A program made the position numbers and the translations under genes. Below are positions 13,186-25,239 of a stretch of DNA of 64,000 nucleotides, piece by piece (position 1 is the first letter of the stretch; each line of letters opens with the position of its first letter). Source of the DNA: Pontederia crassipes (Eukaryota; Streptophyta; Magnoliopsida; Commelinales; Pontederiaceae); the NCBI GenBank assembly GCA_030549335.1, contig CM060190.1, positions 69,206,118 to 69,270,117 of the forward strand. Reading direction: 5' to 3'. The notes beneath the pieces were generated by a model, which was not told where the DNA came from, did not search any database, and saw only the letters and a list, made by a program, of their open reading frames with translations.

Positions 13186-13780
13186 AAATGAGGGAGATGT
13201 GAGATAGCTGATAGTTTTTCATTCTTGACTGCTCTGAATATGGGGGCGGCGTAGATTACGGATGGCTGGCACAACGGACAGTGGATCAAAGAAGGGGGAG
13301 AAAGATGGAAAGAGAGAAGAAGCATGGGATGCAAATCGGGCACGTCGAGAGCGCTCGAAGAGGAGGACAATGCGATCGACAACGGATTGAAGACATGAAG
13401 GATGGGGAATGACGATGCAACGGATCGGGGACACATTGCGGAGGAAGGTGAAGAAAGAGGAGGAGAGAGAGGACGCAGAGCTCGGAGATCAGGCGTGTCA
13501 ACGCCGCTTGGAGAGGAGGACGAGGTAATGGTGGTGGCAACATGCGAGAGAAGCAGAACGGCATTGGCAACGCTCACAGATATGTGGCGGCAGCGATGGG
13601 AGGAATCAAGAATGACAACGACACAAATCAAGGATGGACAGTGGTCGGAGGAGAGAGGAGAGAGAGCGGTGGGGTGACGGCGGCGCAAATCGAAGGAGAG
13701 AGCGCATCGGGGGAGAGAGAAAGCATCCGAAGGGGCTGACAAGAGAGAGAGTGTGTGTGGGAGTAGATCTAAGTAGTCGA
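13186..13780. other. GC- and GA-rich block of unknown origin
   Basis: Base composition changes sharply from the AT-rich flanks to a purine-rich block (GGAGAGAGGAG-type text on +). It is open in several frames on both strands; the longest, 221 codons on minus, is Pro/Ser/Leu/Arg-rich with no domain. Such composition alone creates open frames, so I do not call a gene. It may be a transposon interior or a captured fragment. Confidence 0.4.
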
Positions 13781-13847
13781 TATAAAATGAATTGCCCAAG
13801 TTGAGGCGTTATACCAAGTTTCACTTAAGAGGTGATATCTACTAATT

Positions 13848-13851
<4 letters not shown>

Positions 13852-13879
<28 letters not shown>
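13852..13879. repeat. (TA)n microsatellite
   Basis: A pure TA dinucleotide run in intergenic DNA. A similar run lies at 14452-14473. Confidence 0.9.
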
Positions 13880-13884
<5 letters not shown>

Positions 13885-14442
13885 TCCTATGATATCGACA
13901 GTGTCGAAAACATGTAAAGATAGAATTTAACACCGTCCAAAATATAAACCCAATTAAAAAATTATATGACTCATTCATTTGCAATGAAATTTGCTCCGTA
14001 ATCGAAAATGTTGATATCTTTTATAAGCGCGAATATACAACCTCGAATCAAAGTTATAAGACGTAATATAAAATGAGCTTGAGTATTGACCGATTTTTGA
14101 ACCAAAATTATTAAGTTTTGTTAAATGAATCGCTTGATACGTATAGTCGAACATTTATTTATTATTATTTTGGTGCAAGGATCTATGCAAAATTTTCCAT
14201 GTTCAAGGTTATTAATCCAGCTGGAATAAAAGAGCGATAAATGTATATTCTTCTTATCAAAATAGTGAACTTTAGAGATTACTGGTATTCAAAATATATT
14301 ATTGTCACCGTTTTTTATGTTCCGGAAGAGCCAATAATGAAGGTATACAAAACTGTCACAAAGAATCATGTCGTCTTTTGATGATCATGGATCTCTAATT
14401 TTTCCTGTTGTTTTCCCAAGCTTAAAGATCTACATAATAATA

Positions 14443-14473
<31 letters not shown>

Positions 14474-14815
14474 CTCGTAATAATTATTGATGTGAATTAT
14501 GTACTTTTTACTCAAAATTATGAAAGAAATAAAAATAAAAAAAGGAAAAAACGAGGTTTTGTGATGAAAGTGGAGGACTTGGGCAGTTAGGCTCATGCTC
14601 GTAGTCCGTCAATGATTCTCGTGAAGAGCGGTATGAATCTTTATATATACGATGACTATAATTTTATCATGATGTACACTCTTTTGTTCATAGTGAATTT
14701 TTTTCTAACAGCAATCTTTTTTGTTCGTGAATATTTCTCTTTTATTCAGATTGATCAAAAAGATTTTAACACGTTAAATCATTATGTTCATCTTCTTTTT
14801 TATTTCTCTACTTCC

Positions 14816-15072
14816 AAAGGCGGACCCACATGTATGATGAGAGGGGTCCTGGCCCCCCTTAAACTTTTAAAACTTAATTAACTATATTGATTAATATATA
14901 ATTTTTGGAATTAAATGTTAACTTTGGCCCCTTCAAATATATTTGATGATGCATGTTGACACAAAGTATGTCTTTGTTGTAATGGTTTTATGCTCTCTCA
15001 CCTCTTCAAAGGTTGTGGGTTCAAATTTGGCTCCCCCTTTATTTTTGCTCTGGTTCGCTCCTGTCTACTTCA
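14816..15072. mobile_element. Degraded hAT-like element end
   Basis: AGGCGGACCCACATG followed by GGGGTCCTGGCCCCC resembles the AGGGGCGGACCCAGGACCC end of the bounded element at 32930. A tRNA-like stretch with GTGGGTTCAAATTTGG follows at about 15014. I could not find the other end or a target duplication, so this is a fragment call. Confidence 0.4.
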
Positions 15073-15084
15073 TTACCTTGATTA

Positions 15085-15472
15085 TTCATCGAAAATTCGA
15101 TCAAATCCGGCTCGGTTTGATTGGAGTCGAGTTTGATCCGACCACCTTTTTTTAAAAAAAATTGTCTTACTCTTTATATGGATTTTAATATAAAAAATTA
15201 GTTAATAATTATTATAAAATATAAAGTATCCTTTTTTGAATATTTGAGCATTATTTTCATAATTAAAATATTTTTATTTTAAATCAAATATAGAACTAAA
15301 ATTAAGTAAAAAATACAAAAATGGGTCATCGAGTCAGGTCGACTCGAGTTGGAATTTTCCGACACAAACCCTCCATCGGATTGAGTTCGGGTCGGGTCGG
15401 GTCCGACTTGACCTAACCCAAACTAGATCATGTTGAGTCGGACCGTCGGGTTGACCCGATGAACACTCCTAG
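15085..15472. mobile_element. Degenerate relative of the GGGTCGGGTC hAT-type MITE
   Basis: The right end reads GACCCGATGAACACTCCTA, close to the GACCCGTGAACACCCCTA end of the bounded element at 41159-41667. The design is the same: GGGTC/CCGAC-rich ends (15320-15460, and weakly 15097-15145) around an AT-rich centre. The left end is eroded. Confidence 0.5.
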
Positions 15473-15499
15473 GGGGTTTATATAAAATTATATATGTTT

Positions 15500-16328
15500 C
15501 ATATATAAATTGTAGAAAAACATAAAATAAGTTTAATACTTATACACATCCCCCCTCCCCCGATGTTTGGGCTAGGTCCCCTGCCTAGCGATATTCATCA
15601 ACATTTCTTCACATATTTCTTGTATAATTTACACACATGCACATATATGTATATATGGAATGACATATACAGTACATACTAAATATCTTATTTGATTAAT
15701 ATATTTTTATTTTATGCAGTGTTGTAAACTGAACAATCAGAAGAAGAAAAATCTTCTCTAAGACTGCATTTACAAGAGGGATGATCCTGCTATTAGATAT
15801 ATATACCTGAAGCAAACTGTATCTACGAACAGAGGTATTCGGTAGAAACTAATTAAACTTAGGGCATGTGATTTGCAGAAAACTTTCTTATATATTTTTG
15901 CCTCGGGAAATCAGTTAATGAACAACGCATATCCCTTAATGAGCATATCTTTTTTGCTCAGTTAATGATCGATGCAGCCTCTTCACTGCACTGCAGCATG
16001 CAACATTGCAGCAGGCAATTTATAGTGGGGCTGGGCAAAAGCAAACGACTGCACTATATATGTTGCAGATCGAAGAGGAAAAGAAGATGCAGTGGCCGAC
16101 CTTTGCGGCTACTGCATGCATGCATGCATGCTGCTGACGGTGTTCCTGTCAGGAGCATTGCTTGCATGCAGTCAATCAGACAGACAGACAGCAATGAGCA
16201 GTTAGTCCCAGGATTGGAAGTCCTTTGCGGTGCATGCAAATGCAATACACAGCTATAAGTCTACATCCACATCTGAAAAGAAACAAAAAAGAAAAAAAAG
16301 AAAACATGCATATGAAGATAAACAGAAC
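15500..16328. other. Intergenic region with TGCA-rich stretch
   Basis: A TGCATGCATGCATGCATGC run occurs at about 16114-16132 (an RY-like CATGCA array). The open frame 15965-16258 has no recognisable domain. Nothing here is a supported gene. Confidence 0.5.
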
Positions 16329-16515
16329 ACATACAACAACAATAATAATAAAGCCTTATCCTACTAAGTGGGTCGGCTACATGAATCATACGACGTCATT
16401 CCGCATTCGTTGATTCATGTTTATGTGATTCGACAGAATTTTACGCTGACTGTCGAGGTCTAACATAACTCTTCTTTTTTTATTCGAACTTGGGACCGAC
16501 TATAAAATATAGGCG
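16329..16515 (-). mobile_element. Au-type SINE copy 2
   Basis: It holds the same ordered blocks as copy 1 at 6236-6425: a CAA/ATA-rich tail, CCTTATCCTACTAAGTGGG, GGCTACATGAATCATACGAC, GATTCGACAGAATTTTACG, and TTCGAACTTGGGA, which resembles a tRNA B box read in reverse. The element is on the minus strand. Divergence between the copies suggests independent, old insertions. Confidence 0.7.
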
Positions 16516-16519
16516 AAGT

Positions 16520-17715
16520 TATAAATAGAACACATACAGAAATAAAAATGATGGAGCTGATCAGTGAACACGAATGGAGGAGAGAGAAGAAAAATCTTCT
16601 TCTTATGTTGCACAGAGTCTACGGATGGAGGTTTGGGGAGGTTCAAAATGCATGTACACTTTTGTCTCTTCGGTGTGAGAGATTGGGCCGGCAGTCTTCT
16701 GCCAGGTCGAGGAATTCTCGTCGCCTTGCCCGCATCCCTCGAGGAGGTCGACAACTCTTCCGTTCAATTCATTCATGTTCCTCATCCCAACTCCCCAGGC
16801 AGATTGGCATGGAAATATGCACGCAGCAGAATCATTAAGCGTGGGAGTAGTAAACAATTACTTGATTAATTACCAGCTGATCAGAAGTACGTACCGTGCA
16901 GATATATATATTATACATGTTGCACAAGTAGTCGAGTTTGGACCTGATGGAAACATACGCATTAGCAGTTGGTGACTCACTAACGAGTGGATCAAGACTT
17001 TATTTAAGTGCCCATTAACTTGGTTTCACAGGTCAAATTATTTTCATCTGATCGCAATAATGGACGTGCAGGAATCAGCTTAGCTGGCGGTGTGAGCTAC
17101 AGTTTCCTATGTACTCACTGTTGTACTATTAGTCGTCTACCTTGCATTGGTGGATGTGGTTGGTGAGAGACCTGATGTGGCATCCCTGGATTCTACACAA
17201 GGAGTCAAGATAGTTGATGTGGAGCATAGGCATACTGGGTCTCCCAAAATTGCACCCCACAACTCTCTCTCTCTTCTCCCTCCCTCCCTCTCTGTGGCTC
17301 ATAGTAATTGCTCTTATCTGTGTGGCATCAGGTGTGTAGTGCAGTCAACAGAGATAGGTGTCATATGATTCACCATAGCTCTATGCGTCAATTCCTTATT
17401 TATTATTATTGATTTAAGTTAAGTTGTAGATCATTAAAAAGTAATAATGGAGGCATGCAGACGGAGCTACATACAGCAGTTCAAGTGGATAATAAACGTA
17501 TGACGAAGATATATTAATTTGATTGTGATGGAAAAATTCCATAATAAGAAAATGATTGTAAAGAAATTACAAAAAAACTAAAGGAGACACAAAATTTATT
17601 CATGTTCACTTTTTAAATTAGGACTACGTCCTGCAAAGATGTGCTATTATATCTTTTTTATTATAATCGTAAAAAATGAGCTATAAATATCTCTCTCAAA
17701 TGGATTTAAAATTCA
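16520..17715. other. Intergenic region, no gene recognised
   Basis: Overlapping short frames at 16548-16975 and one at 17147-17368 show no domain and no matching splice pattern. A short CT-rich tract occurs near 17262-17293. Confidence 0.5.
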
Positions 17716-17882
17716 AATAAAATAGAAAAACTCTTAATTCGCACCACACGAGTCGGCTAAATAAAAGCCCAAAAGTCGTCGGGGGCGGTGCTCTCGAGCC
17801 CTCTTTTGTCAATACATCAGTAGTACAAATAATTGAGTAATACTTAAATTTTCCTAAGCTCACGTGAACGAATTCGATGTGA
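17716..17882. repeat. Dispersed repeat copy B
   Basis: This is the direct-orientation counterpart of 1-175. Shared text includes AATTTTCCTAAGCTCAC and CGGGGGCGGTGCTC. The copies differ at many single sites, so this is an old dispersed repeat and not a recent duplication. Confidence 0.7.
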
Positions 17883-17889
17883 GAACTCC

Positions 17890-18590
17890 AACGGATTGAT
17901 CAATGAATGGATCGAATTTGACTCCGATACACGTGAATCTTATGTGTAGCCAGACGTAAATAGTGTGAAGGTGAAGGAACATGCACATTGCAAGTCAATT
18001 AACAGCTCCTACGTGAAAATTATAATATGATGATGTTGCAATAACGTTTGAAGCTAGAATGTGATACTTGCAGGGTACTCAAGGCCGCAAGGCAATACAC
18101 ATATTCCAAAGGCATCGAAGTGCCACACCATTTGCTAGTTTTTGCCGCAGAAATCATCAATAGGAATCAAGCACATCAGAAATTCATTAATGAAAAGGAA
18201 ATACAATGTTTCATTCATATGCATCAAAGTGATATTCTGAATTTACAATAATCTGTGTTTCAGGGAAAGGGATTCATTCATCTGGAGAAAACCCCAAAAT
18301 TCATAGCATGTGAATGAAATAGTGACAAAAGTGCCACCAACGAACTCATGCTATAACCAAAGCTTCAAGAGGATCAAACCCCATGTTAGTGTTAGAAGAA
18401 GAGATGCAATATTAAAAGAAGTATCAGGTAGCCCATTTAGTTCCCTATCCAAAGTCAGAAAAGAAAAAAATCCCACCAGGAAATTTATATGAGTATCAGC
18501 ATCGAATTGCTAGTACGTTGTTGAACCTTCTTTCCTTTATGTCCGTCCCTTCCATGTCCACAACTATTACACCAATGCCCTCTCATTCTG
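17890..18590. other. 3' flank of the BBM-type gene, no gene recognised
   Basis: Two short plus-strand frames (18048-18251, 18310-18492) lack domain signatures. The stretch lies downstream of the minus-strand BBM-type gene and may hold its 3' UTR. Confidence 0.5.
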
Positions 18591-18596
18591 CTTCAA

Positions 18597-21500
18597 CTAA
18601 GCATCATTCCATACTGTAAAAAGAGGAGTTCCATGGCTGTCCCTAGGCTCAATGGGCTGCACTGGTGCAGGCATCCAGTTGTTGCACCCGCCACCTTGTT
18701 CATAGTCACTCTCCTTCACGCCAGCGTCACTAGCAGATATCTGCTGGGAAAGGTAGCACATGTTCCTGCTACCACCATATGGATCTCCATTACTAATCAT
18801 GCCGTCGTAAACCAACTGCTTGCCCTGATCGTTGTCTCCATAACTACTGGTAGCTTGACCAATTGGGCCCTGATCGGCCACCATTGTATTCATGGGTATC
18901 ATGTAGCTATCACTGCCACCATTTCCTACTTGGTAACCCACACCACCGACACCGCGATTGTAAATCGCAGAGTTGGAACCGGTGCTGTGCTCCAGGGACG
19001 GCGAAGACTCGAGGCTCATCATATTGTGGATCCCCGGCGGCTGGAAGAAGTTGTGGGTGATGCTCCCCAGCTGAAGCTGCTGAAGATCCTGCAAGTTCTG
19101 AGCAGCAACGACGACGGCATCTTGTTCTTGCTTGCACCATCCCCTCGGCTGCCCGTGCGGGTAGTGAATGCCGAGAGGGTGAGCTTGCTGGAAGGCGTAC
19201 GGAGGCCAGCCGTGGTGAGAGGCGCCGTAGCCGTTGATGGCGTCGGCCAGTTGCGGGTTCATGCTGTCCTCATCGGCCCTTCTCCCTCCCACGCTCGCTT
19301 TGCCGTCGGATACATCCTTCATGCGCTTCGCTGCCCCGCCCACGGGCAGCGTGCTGCTCTCGAGTATGCTTTTGACGTCGTATCGGTTCATGTCGAAGTT
19401 TGTGACGGCATTCAAGCCTCGGAACTTTATAGCAGCAATGTCGTAAGCCTCTGCTGCTTCCTCTTGGGTGCCTGTAGAAATCATCATGATCATGAACTTG
19501 TGTAGATTAAGATATTATTTTGTTCAAGGACAGGGACAGAGATCACTTACTGAAGGTACCCAAGTAGAGATCCTTATTGCCTGCTACTCTTCCGATCCTT
19601 GCCTGCCACCTTCCATGTTGATGATGCCTGAGTTAATTAAGATCATGTTAGATAGAACCTTTAGAAACCATAAACAAGATGCTGTCGAGAAATTTTTATT
19701 ACCAAGAACATGAACACTGTTCTAATTAGAAAGTAAATTGAGTTACCAAGTCAGCCAATATTGTTTACCTTGTCACTCCACGATAAATAGACGCACCACG
19801 AGAGAATCCACTGCTCTTCCTGTATTCAACATTTTGTTGGTTCTAACTTTAATTAGATTTCTTAGAACATGCACTGTTATCTGAAATATCTAAGCACAGA
19901 AGATAAAACATGCTACACTACTAGTACAGACTAACCTTCTAAGAGAGGCAACATACTCCTGCCTTGTCATGTGCTTCATGTCCTCCAACTCTTTCTCATA
20001 GTTACTTATCTGAAACTCGAGCACCATTGTTATTACAAGGTAGATGAAAGAAATGAATTAGACAAGGATAACTTAGTAATTAAGTCCAAGGAAAAATGGA
20101 AATAACTCACTGGAAAATTGGTAGTTGTAGTAGTTCCCCAGTACTTGAGGGCAGCCAAATCATAAGATCTAGCTGCCTTGTCTTCCTTATCATAGCCACC
20201 TGCTCAACATACCAAAGAGAACTAACTAATAATAAAGGAATTCAAAATGTGAATCAGCAAGGAAATAGTACTGATCGGTCACTTACCTAAATAGACTGCA
20301 TGCGTTCAAATCAAACCCAACAGGAAAGACCAAAGATAAATATGCAAAAGATAATTAGGAGGTTAAATCAGATGAGAATTACACAGGTTATCGATCGACG
20401 GAGTGAAATTATAAAAGTTGTATAGTATATACCTTGTCTGCCCTTGCGAGTTTGCCCTTCCCTTCTGCAACTGTTGTCCCACAGGTGAGCCTCATATCTT
20501 CCCGTCCACCTATGCCTAACGAGACAATGAGGGATAGATCTCTTCGTTAAGATATAAAGTTTGTAGATTATAGTTCTGAAGAAAAATAAACTACAACAAC
20601 AAGTTGATCATTTGGATACGAATTATGACTTATGCATGTGCATTTGTAGTCGATCATTTGGACTCGATCTCATTGTGGATTCATTTGGTAAGGTGAATGA
20701 ATGCATACGTCAGATTAGTGCTATCATTCCTGCCATGCATGTTCTTCCAAAAAGAGGCAGCACGCATGCATAAATCTTAATCACACGATCATGTTAGCTA
20801 ACATTAAAGAACTGTGAAGGAACTACTTAAAGTCTAATTGAGTGTTCAAGCTATTAATTCTCCAAAATACAACAGCAGAAGGGATTCGAAGGAAGAAAAA
20901 ATAAGTAAAAAGTTATATTTGAAATGATTGGCAAACAAATGTAGTCTTCAATTACCTGGTCACGCCGCGATAAATCGACGTCCTTTGACCGAACGTATCA
21001 ATCGACTTCCTCGGTGCCGCCTCAATGGCGCCACTCTGTGCGTCCAATCCACATCCACCAGCGCTGATAGCATTCTGCTTATTCGCCGAAGAGGAGGGGC
21101 TCTCCCCTCCTCCACTCGCCGCCGGCGTGTCTGCCAAACTCCCTGTGCTCATGGAAAGCGATAGGCTCTGCGAACTTGCCGCCACAATTGCACCCCCGCC
21201 CACATCACTCAACCTAGAACCATCATCCCCCTGCGGCGATGGAGCCCCCTGACGGGGGTGGTGCTGCGCCGGCTGGTTGCGTAGCCAGGATTTGATCATG
21301 GAGAGCCCCATAGAGCCTCCGCTATTGCCGCCATCATTGTTGCCGTTGTTTGAGTACATGTACCCACCGTGGTTGTCGTACGCCTCGGTCATGGAGGATA
21401 GCTTCTCGTCGTACCCGGCGAAGGAGTGTCCACCAAGGAAGTCTTCCAGCTTCGGCTGGTCCTCGTCCATCGCACTACGGTCGCCGCCGCCGCTTGATCC

Positions 21501-21932
21501 AACCAGCATGGAAAGCTCCGAAGTGCTTCCTTTATACTGCTCCAAACTAGTTTTCGAGCCCCAATCTGCACATCAGACATGTATATGAGCAGTGGAAAGA
21601 ACACACGAACGCTCACTTTGCGAACCAAGTCTATGGCTGGTAATCTATAGATTCTATACGAACACTTGTACAGTACATAATCGAGCAAAGAGAAAAAAGC
21701 GATAACGCCGCACTATACATGCAAAGATGCTAAAACCGATATAGTCGAACATAAACTGACCTTGGAGATGATGATTTGGCTGGTGGAGGTCTTCCAGGAT
21801 GCCGAAAGAACTGTAGCAGCCGGCAGAGACCTCATCGCCGGCGATGATGCTGCTGGACGTGTGGGGCTGTGCAGCAGGGAGTTCTTCATGGGGTGAGAGG
21901 GAGAAGCCCAACCAGTTGTTCATGGAAGACAT
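18597..21932 (-). CDS. BBM: BABY BOOM/PLETHORA-type double-AP2 transcription factor
   Basis: Nine exons join in phase: 21932-21761, 21565-20956, 20515-20433, 20295-20287, 20199-20111, 20009-19936, 19819-19769, 19627-19551 and 19471-18597, giving 679 aa. The family is a set of nuclear DNA-binding activators of embryo, root-stem-cell and meristem identity. Motifs in order: [10 protein letters not shown] at 5-14, PKLEDFLGG near 95, and [13 protein letters not shown] at 144-156, the motif typical of the BBM subgroup. AP2 repeat 1 starts at IYRGVTR near 255 and contains [16 protein letters not shown]. The linker contains [22 protein letters not shown]2 repeat 2 starts near 357 and runs through [20 protein letters not shown] and [21 protein letters not shown] long Gln/Asn/Ser/Gly-rich C-terminus ends FTVWNDA. 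No lesion is seen, so the gene appears intact. MSS versus the next Met (residue 4) as start is not decidable from sequence. Confidence 0.93.
20287..20295 (-). other. BBM: 9-nt micro-exon of the BBM-type gene (Val-Tyr-Leu)
   Basis: On the minus strand CATGCAG precedes the 9 bases TCTATTTAG, followed by GTAAGT. With the phase carried from exon 3 it encodes the VYL of the first AP2 repeat (RKGRQ-VYL-GGYDKED). Without it the repeat would lack three conserved residues. A 9-nt exon at this point is known from AP2/ANT-type genes. Confidence 0.9.
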
Positions 21933-22230
21933 ATATCAGAGGCGACCGAGGCCTAGCCAGTAAATAGGGCAAAAGAAAAAAATAGCAACAAGGTGCACAG
22001 AGGTCACTGATGTTAACCAGAGAGGAGAGAAGCAAGGAGCCAAGGAGTAGAGAGAAAGACGAAAAGATCCTTGCACTGTTATGGGAGATGCAGGGGACGG
22101 CAGTGCATTGGCGCATGGAAGGGGAGAGAAGAAGTAGGAAGAGGGCGAGTGAGAACATGAAAGGAGTTAGTAACATATCAAAACATAATTAAGCAAAGGC
22201 CTTACCAACATATTTATCCCAAAAAAAGCC

Positions 22231-22240
22231 TTATATATAA
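22231..22240 (-). promoter_or_regulatory. Candidate TATA box of the BBM-type gene
   Basis: TTATATATAA on the minus strand lies about 300 bp upstream of the ATG. A CT-rich tract (GA-rich on the coding strand) follows further upstream. Spacing suits a leader of roughly 270 bp, but no transcript evidence is available. Confidence 0.4.
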
Positions 22241-22256
22241 ACATAGGCATAGAAAG

Positions 22257-22300
22257 CATCTCTCTCTCCCTCTTCCTCTCTCTCTCTCACACACACACTT
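22257..22300. repeat. CT/CA microsatellite upstream of the BBM-type gene
   Basis: Interrupted CT runs pass into a CACACACAC stretch. On the gene's coding strand this is GA-rich and about 330-370 bp from the start codon. Confidence 0.8.
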
Positions 22301-23474
22301 TGTATCAATCACAAATATGACTATATATATATATATATATATATTAACATATGCTAGAGACATGCATGATGAATAAGTTTGTATACACTTTGTAGCGGCC
22401 CTTATTTAAATATAATTTTCTAGGTAATAATAAAAAGATAGCTGGAAAGCAAAAGGTTAAGCAGTAAATACTAAACATTGTTTGGAAGCTTGATGCATGT
22501 TTCCAATGGGAAAGTGTAAACTTGTATTAAGAATTATGATGAGTAAAAAATGGAGTCAATAGGGGTCTGCCCTCATCTGAACCCTACATACACACACGCC
22601 TGTTGACAGTTTGGCACCTGAAGAGGTGTGACAAAAACAATAAATCCACACAAAATGAACCCCCTGGCCTCCTCTTGTGTCATGGCACCCTTTCATCCAA
22701 CCTCAACTCGTTTCATAAATCGTTTTAATTTGCTTGCCAATATTTATTTCTTGGCCTCTCCTCCATCTACACACCAAATGTCCATGTTATTTCTTTGATC
22801 ATTTCAGCACATAAAAATTTAGGAGTCCCAAAATATTTCACATCGAAATTATGACAAAAAAAGTTGTGGCATAGAAACTAATGAACCCCCAAAACATAAA
22901 AACTATATGGATAATAAATGAAACATCTGAGTGGAGGATGGTAACAAATGGAGATGGGTTCGCCACCTGCACCCTATATGAGGACACGAACCCTTGTCTT
23001 CTGGCTTCTCAAATCAATTCGCTTGAGGTGGATTTGGATCCTATTGTAGTTTATCTGGTACGTTTCTCTCTCTCTAGAAAATTATGTTTGCATTAAACAT
23101 CTTATTCTGTCATCTTTATCACAGTACGACCAAGACTAAAGTAACTAGTAGCTTTTTTTTTAGTATCGTTCTCATGAGCAAGATGAATTCTTTTCGTTTT
23201 TTTAATCTCGATGGATGCACTTGCCTTGTTGAAAGTTTGACCGTCAAGAATAGAATCAAAGAGGGTAAAACACATGATGCATGGACATGGCTCCGTGTAT
23301 CTAATTTAACTCATCTGTCTCCTCCTACCTTAATTAATAACTCATTATTTTGCAAAGCCTGTGTGCTGCATTGTAAACGAAAAAAAATTGTCTCTCGGTA
23401 ATCCAATCATAATCATAACACCAAATGAAAGAGAAAGACTACCATACGATAGAGAAAATGAGGACACACACAAA

Positions 23475-23478
<4 letters not shown>

Positions 23479-23512
<34 letters not shown>
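23479..23512. repeat. (GA)n microsatellite
   Basis: A pure GA run of about 17 units in intergenic DNA. Confidence 0.9.
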
Positions 23513-23515
<3 letters not shown>

Positions 23516-24498
23516 CTAGTAACAAAGTAACAATAATTAATTAAACACAGAACAGAGTGTAGGGCTTCATAACCACTTGCCAAACTCTATTTCTCCTCTT
23601 GCATGCCCGAGAGTTGTGCGAGGGGACGCCCTACACATGCACGCCCAGTGGCCACATGTCATGGTACTTGCTTAGTTCATATGTATGATTAACGTACGTG
23701 TGTTTGAATCTCAATTGAAAAGGCTTAAAGAATCACTACCTTGGTCTGCTAATATTGAGTTATTAACAGTAATTTTAGATACAGGTTACCTCAAAGCGGC
23801 CACCACAAGAGATACTTTTTAGTTACTGAAAAGAATCCTTATTTTTCCATATGACAAGTGCATATATATGCATGATCATATTGCCACCATAAATGATCTA
23901 TGACAAGCACAACACTTTAAGATGCTCACACGTACATTTATATAGATGGGTTACGCGTTTGTCATGCGGATTCACATGATGTGACGGTACTTCACGTATC
24001 TGCATGCATGCACTTGACATTGAATCGTACATGTTGATCTCCCGCTGTCTACGTACGTGCACGTAATATACATCTATAACAAGGATGCTTCAATTTCCAT
24101 CCATCCTCCCTTTGGCTTCTCTTAATTATATATAGTCTTTTTTAAAAAAAATTCTTTAATGCAATAATTAATCCTAGGGAAAAAAATATCACCGTATATT
24201 CATTTTGAAGTTTAGATAAATAGATAATCAGGAATATATATGGTATAATTAATAAGTGTTGGAAGAAATTTGCATACTCAACCGGGCTGCTGCTTTGTGA
24301 ACAGTTGGACTAGCAGATCATTATTTATTGATTTAATTGTTCTCTCTTGCCGTCTGATGCATCCAGCAGTCCAACGAGAGAGAGAGAGAGGGAGGGAGGG
24401 AGAGAGACGGGCGCGATGTTTCATGAGAGGGGAGCAACCATTGGTGGCGAAGAGAGGCATCGACTTGCCCAGTTACTGCCCATTGTTGAAGTGAAGCA

Positions 24499-24501
<3 letters not shown>

Positions 24502-24541
<40 letters not shown>
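24502..24541. repeat. (TA)n microsatellite
   Basis: A pure TA run of about 20 units. Confidence 0.9.
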
Positions 24542-24542
<1 letters not shown>

Positions 24543-24851
24543 CCATTGATACAGCTATATTAGCAACCCATATCAACAAAAATTAATGTGTATTCATTTA
24601 GTGGCCGACGAACGTACGCCAAAGTAGACAACAACGTCGCTTCCACGGAGAGTAGAAATATGCAAACCAACCAAAAGCGGCAATTTCTATAGATCATACT
24701 TGAGGACATAAATGAACATACAACATAAAATCGGCCATACGCTTACGGCGAGATCAAGTTATATACGTGTATATGTATTTATATCTATATATATGTAGTT
24801 GGCTCATATGATAAATAATTTATCGCTGATTGAAGAAAATCCCAATTTTAT

Positions 24852-25235
24852 AGGGGTGAAAATAGTTCAGGCGGATCGTTTTTGGTTTAAAAAAAATTAA
24901 TCGCTATTTTTTGAATTAATTTTTAAAATTAAAAAATTTATCCTAATTTTTTTAAAAAAAACACCCTCTAGAGAATCAATTTTTTCGAGTAATTTTTTCG
25001 GGACTCTACTTTTATATAATTATATTTTAAAAATACATATAGTAAATAAAAAATATTTAATTTTATATAATACTAAAAAATTAAATGTTATTAAATTAGA
25101 GTTTGATAATGTGATAGAAAAGTATGAAATTTTATAAAAAAATATTATATCTATAATAAAAGAATTGATAACATGTGTATTAATTATATGAATAAAAAAT
25201 GGGCTCAACGGATCCTACGTCGGGTGAACTCTAAT
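24852..25235. mobile_element. Possible degenerate hAT-type MITE
   Basis: The left part reads AGGGGTGAAAATAGTTC followed by GGCGGATCG, which resembles AGGGGTG-starting hAT ends. The right part, near 25201-25235, reads GGGCTCAACGGATCC and CGGGTGAACTCTA. The centre is AT-rich. No target duplication was found and the ends are guesses. Confidence 0.3.
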
Positions 25236-25239
25236 TTTA

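Larger units (their letters stand above)
22310..24850. other. Intergenic region with microsatellites, no gene recognised
   Basis: It contains (TA)n at about 22321-22345, (GA)n at 23479-23512, a GA/GGGA-rich tract at about 24376-24408 and (TA)n at 24502-24541. Short frames at 22881-23401 and 24270-24586 have no domains. Part of this stretch may serve as BBM upstream regulatory sequence. Confidence 0.6.

Noticed and set aside
13134-13799. 221-codon Pro/Ser/Leu-rich frame on minus
   Set aside because: It reflects a purine-rich block that is open in many frames. No domain or splice support.
15000-15035. tRNA-like B box (GTGGGTTCAAATTTGG)
   Set aside because: No cloverleaf or A box of proper spacing could be drawn. 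It lies in a transposon-like fragment.
16080-16200. TGCATGC array as a possible microRNA hairpin
   Set aside because: The stem around GACGGTGTTCCTGTC is too short, and no known plant microRNA is recognised.
18633-19505. 290-codon open frame on + opposite the last BBM exon
   Set aside because: It is the antisense shadow of a GC-rich coding exon. It has no domain and the minus strand encodes the conserved AP2 protein.
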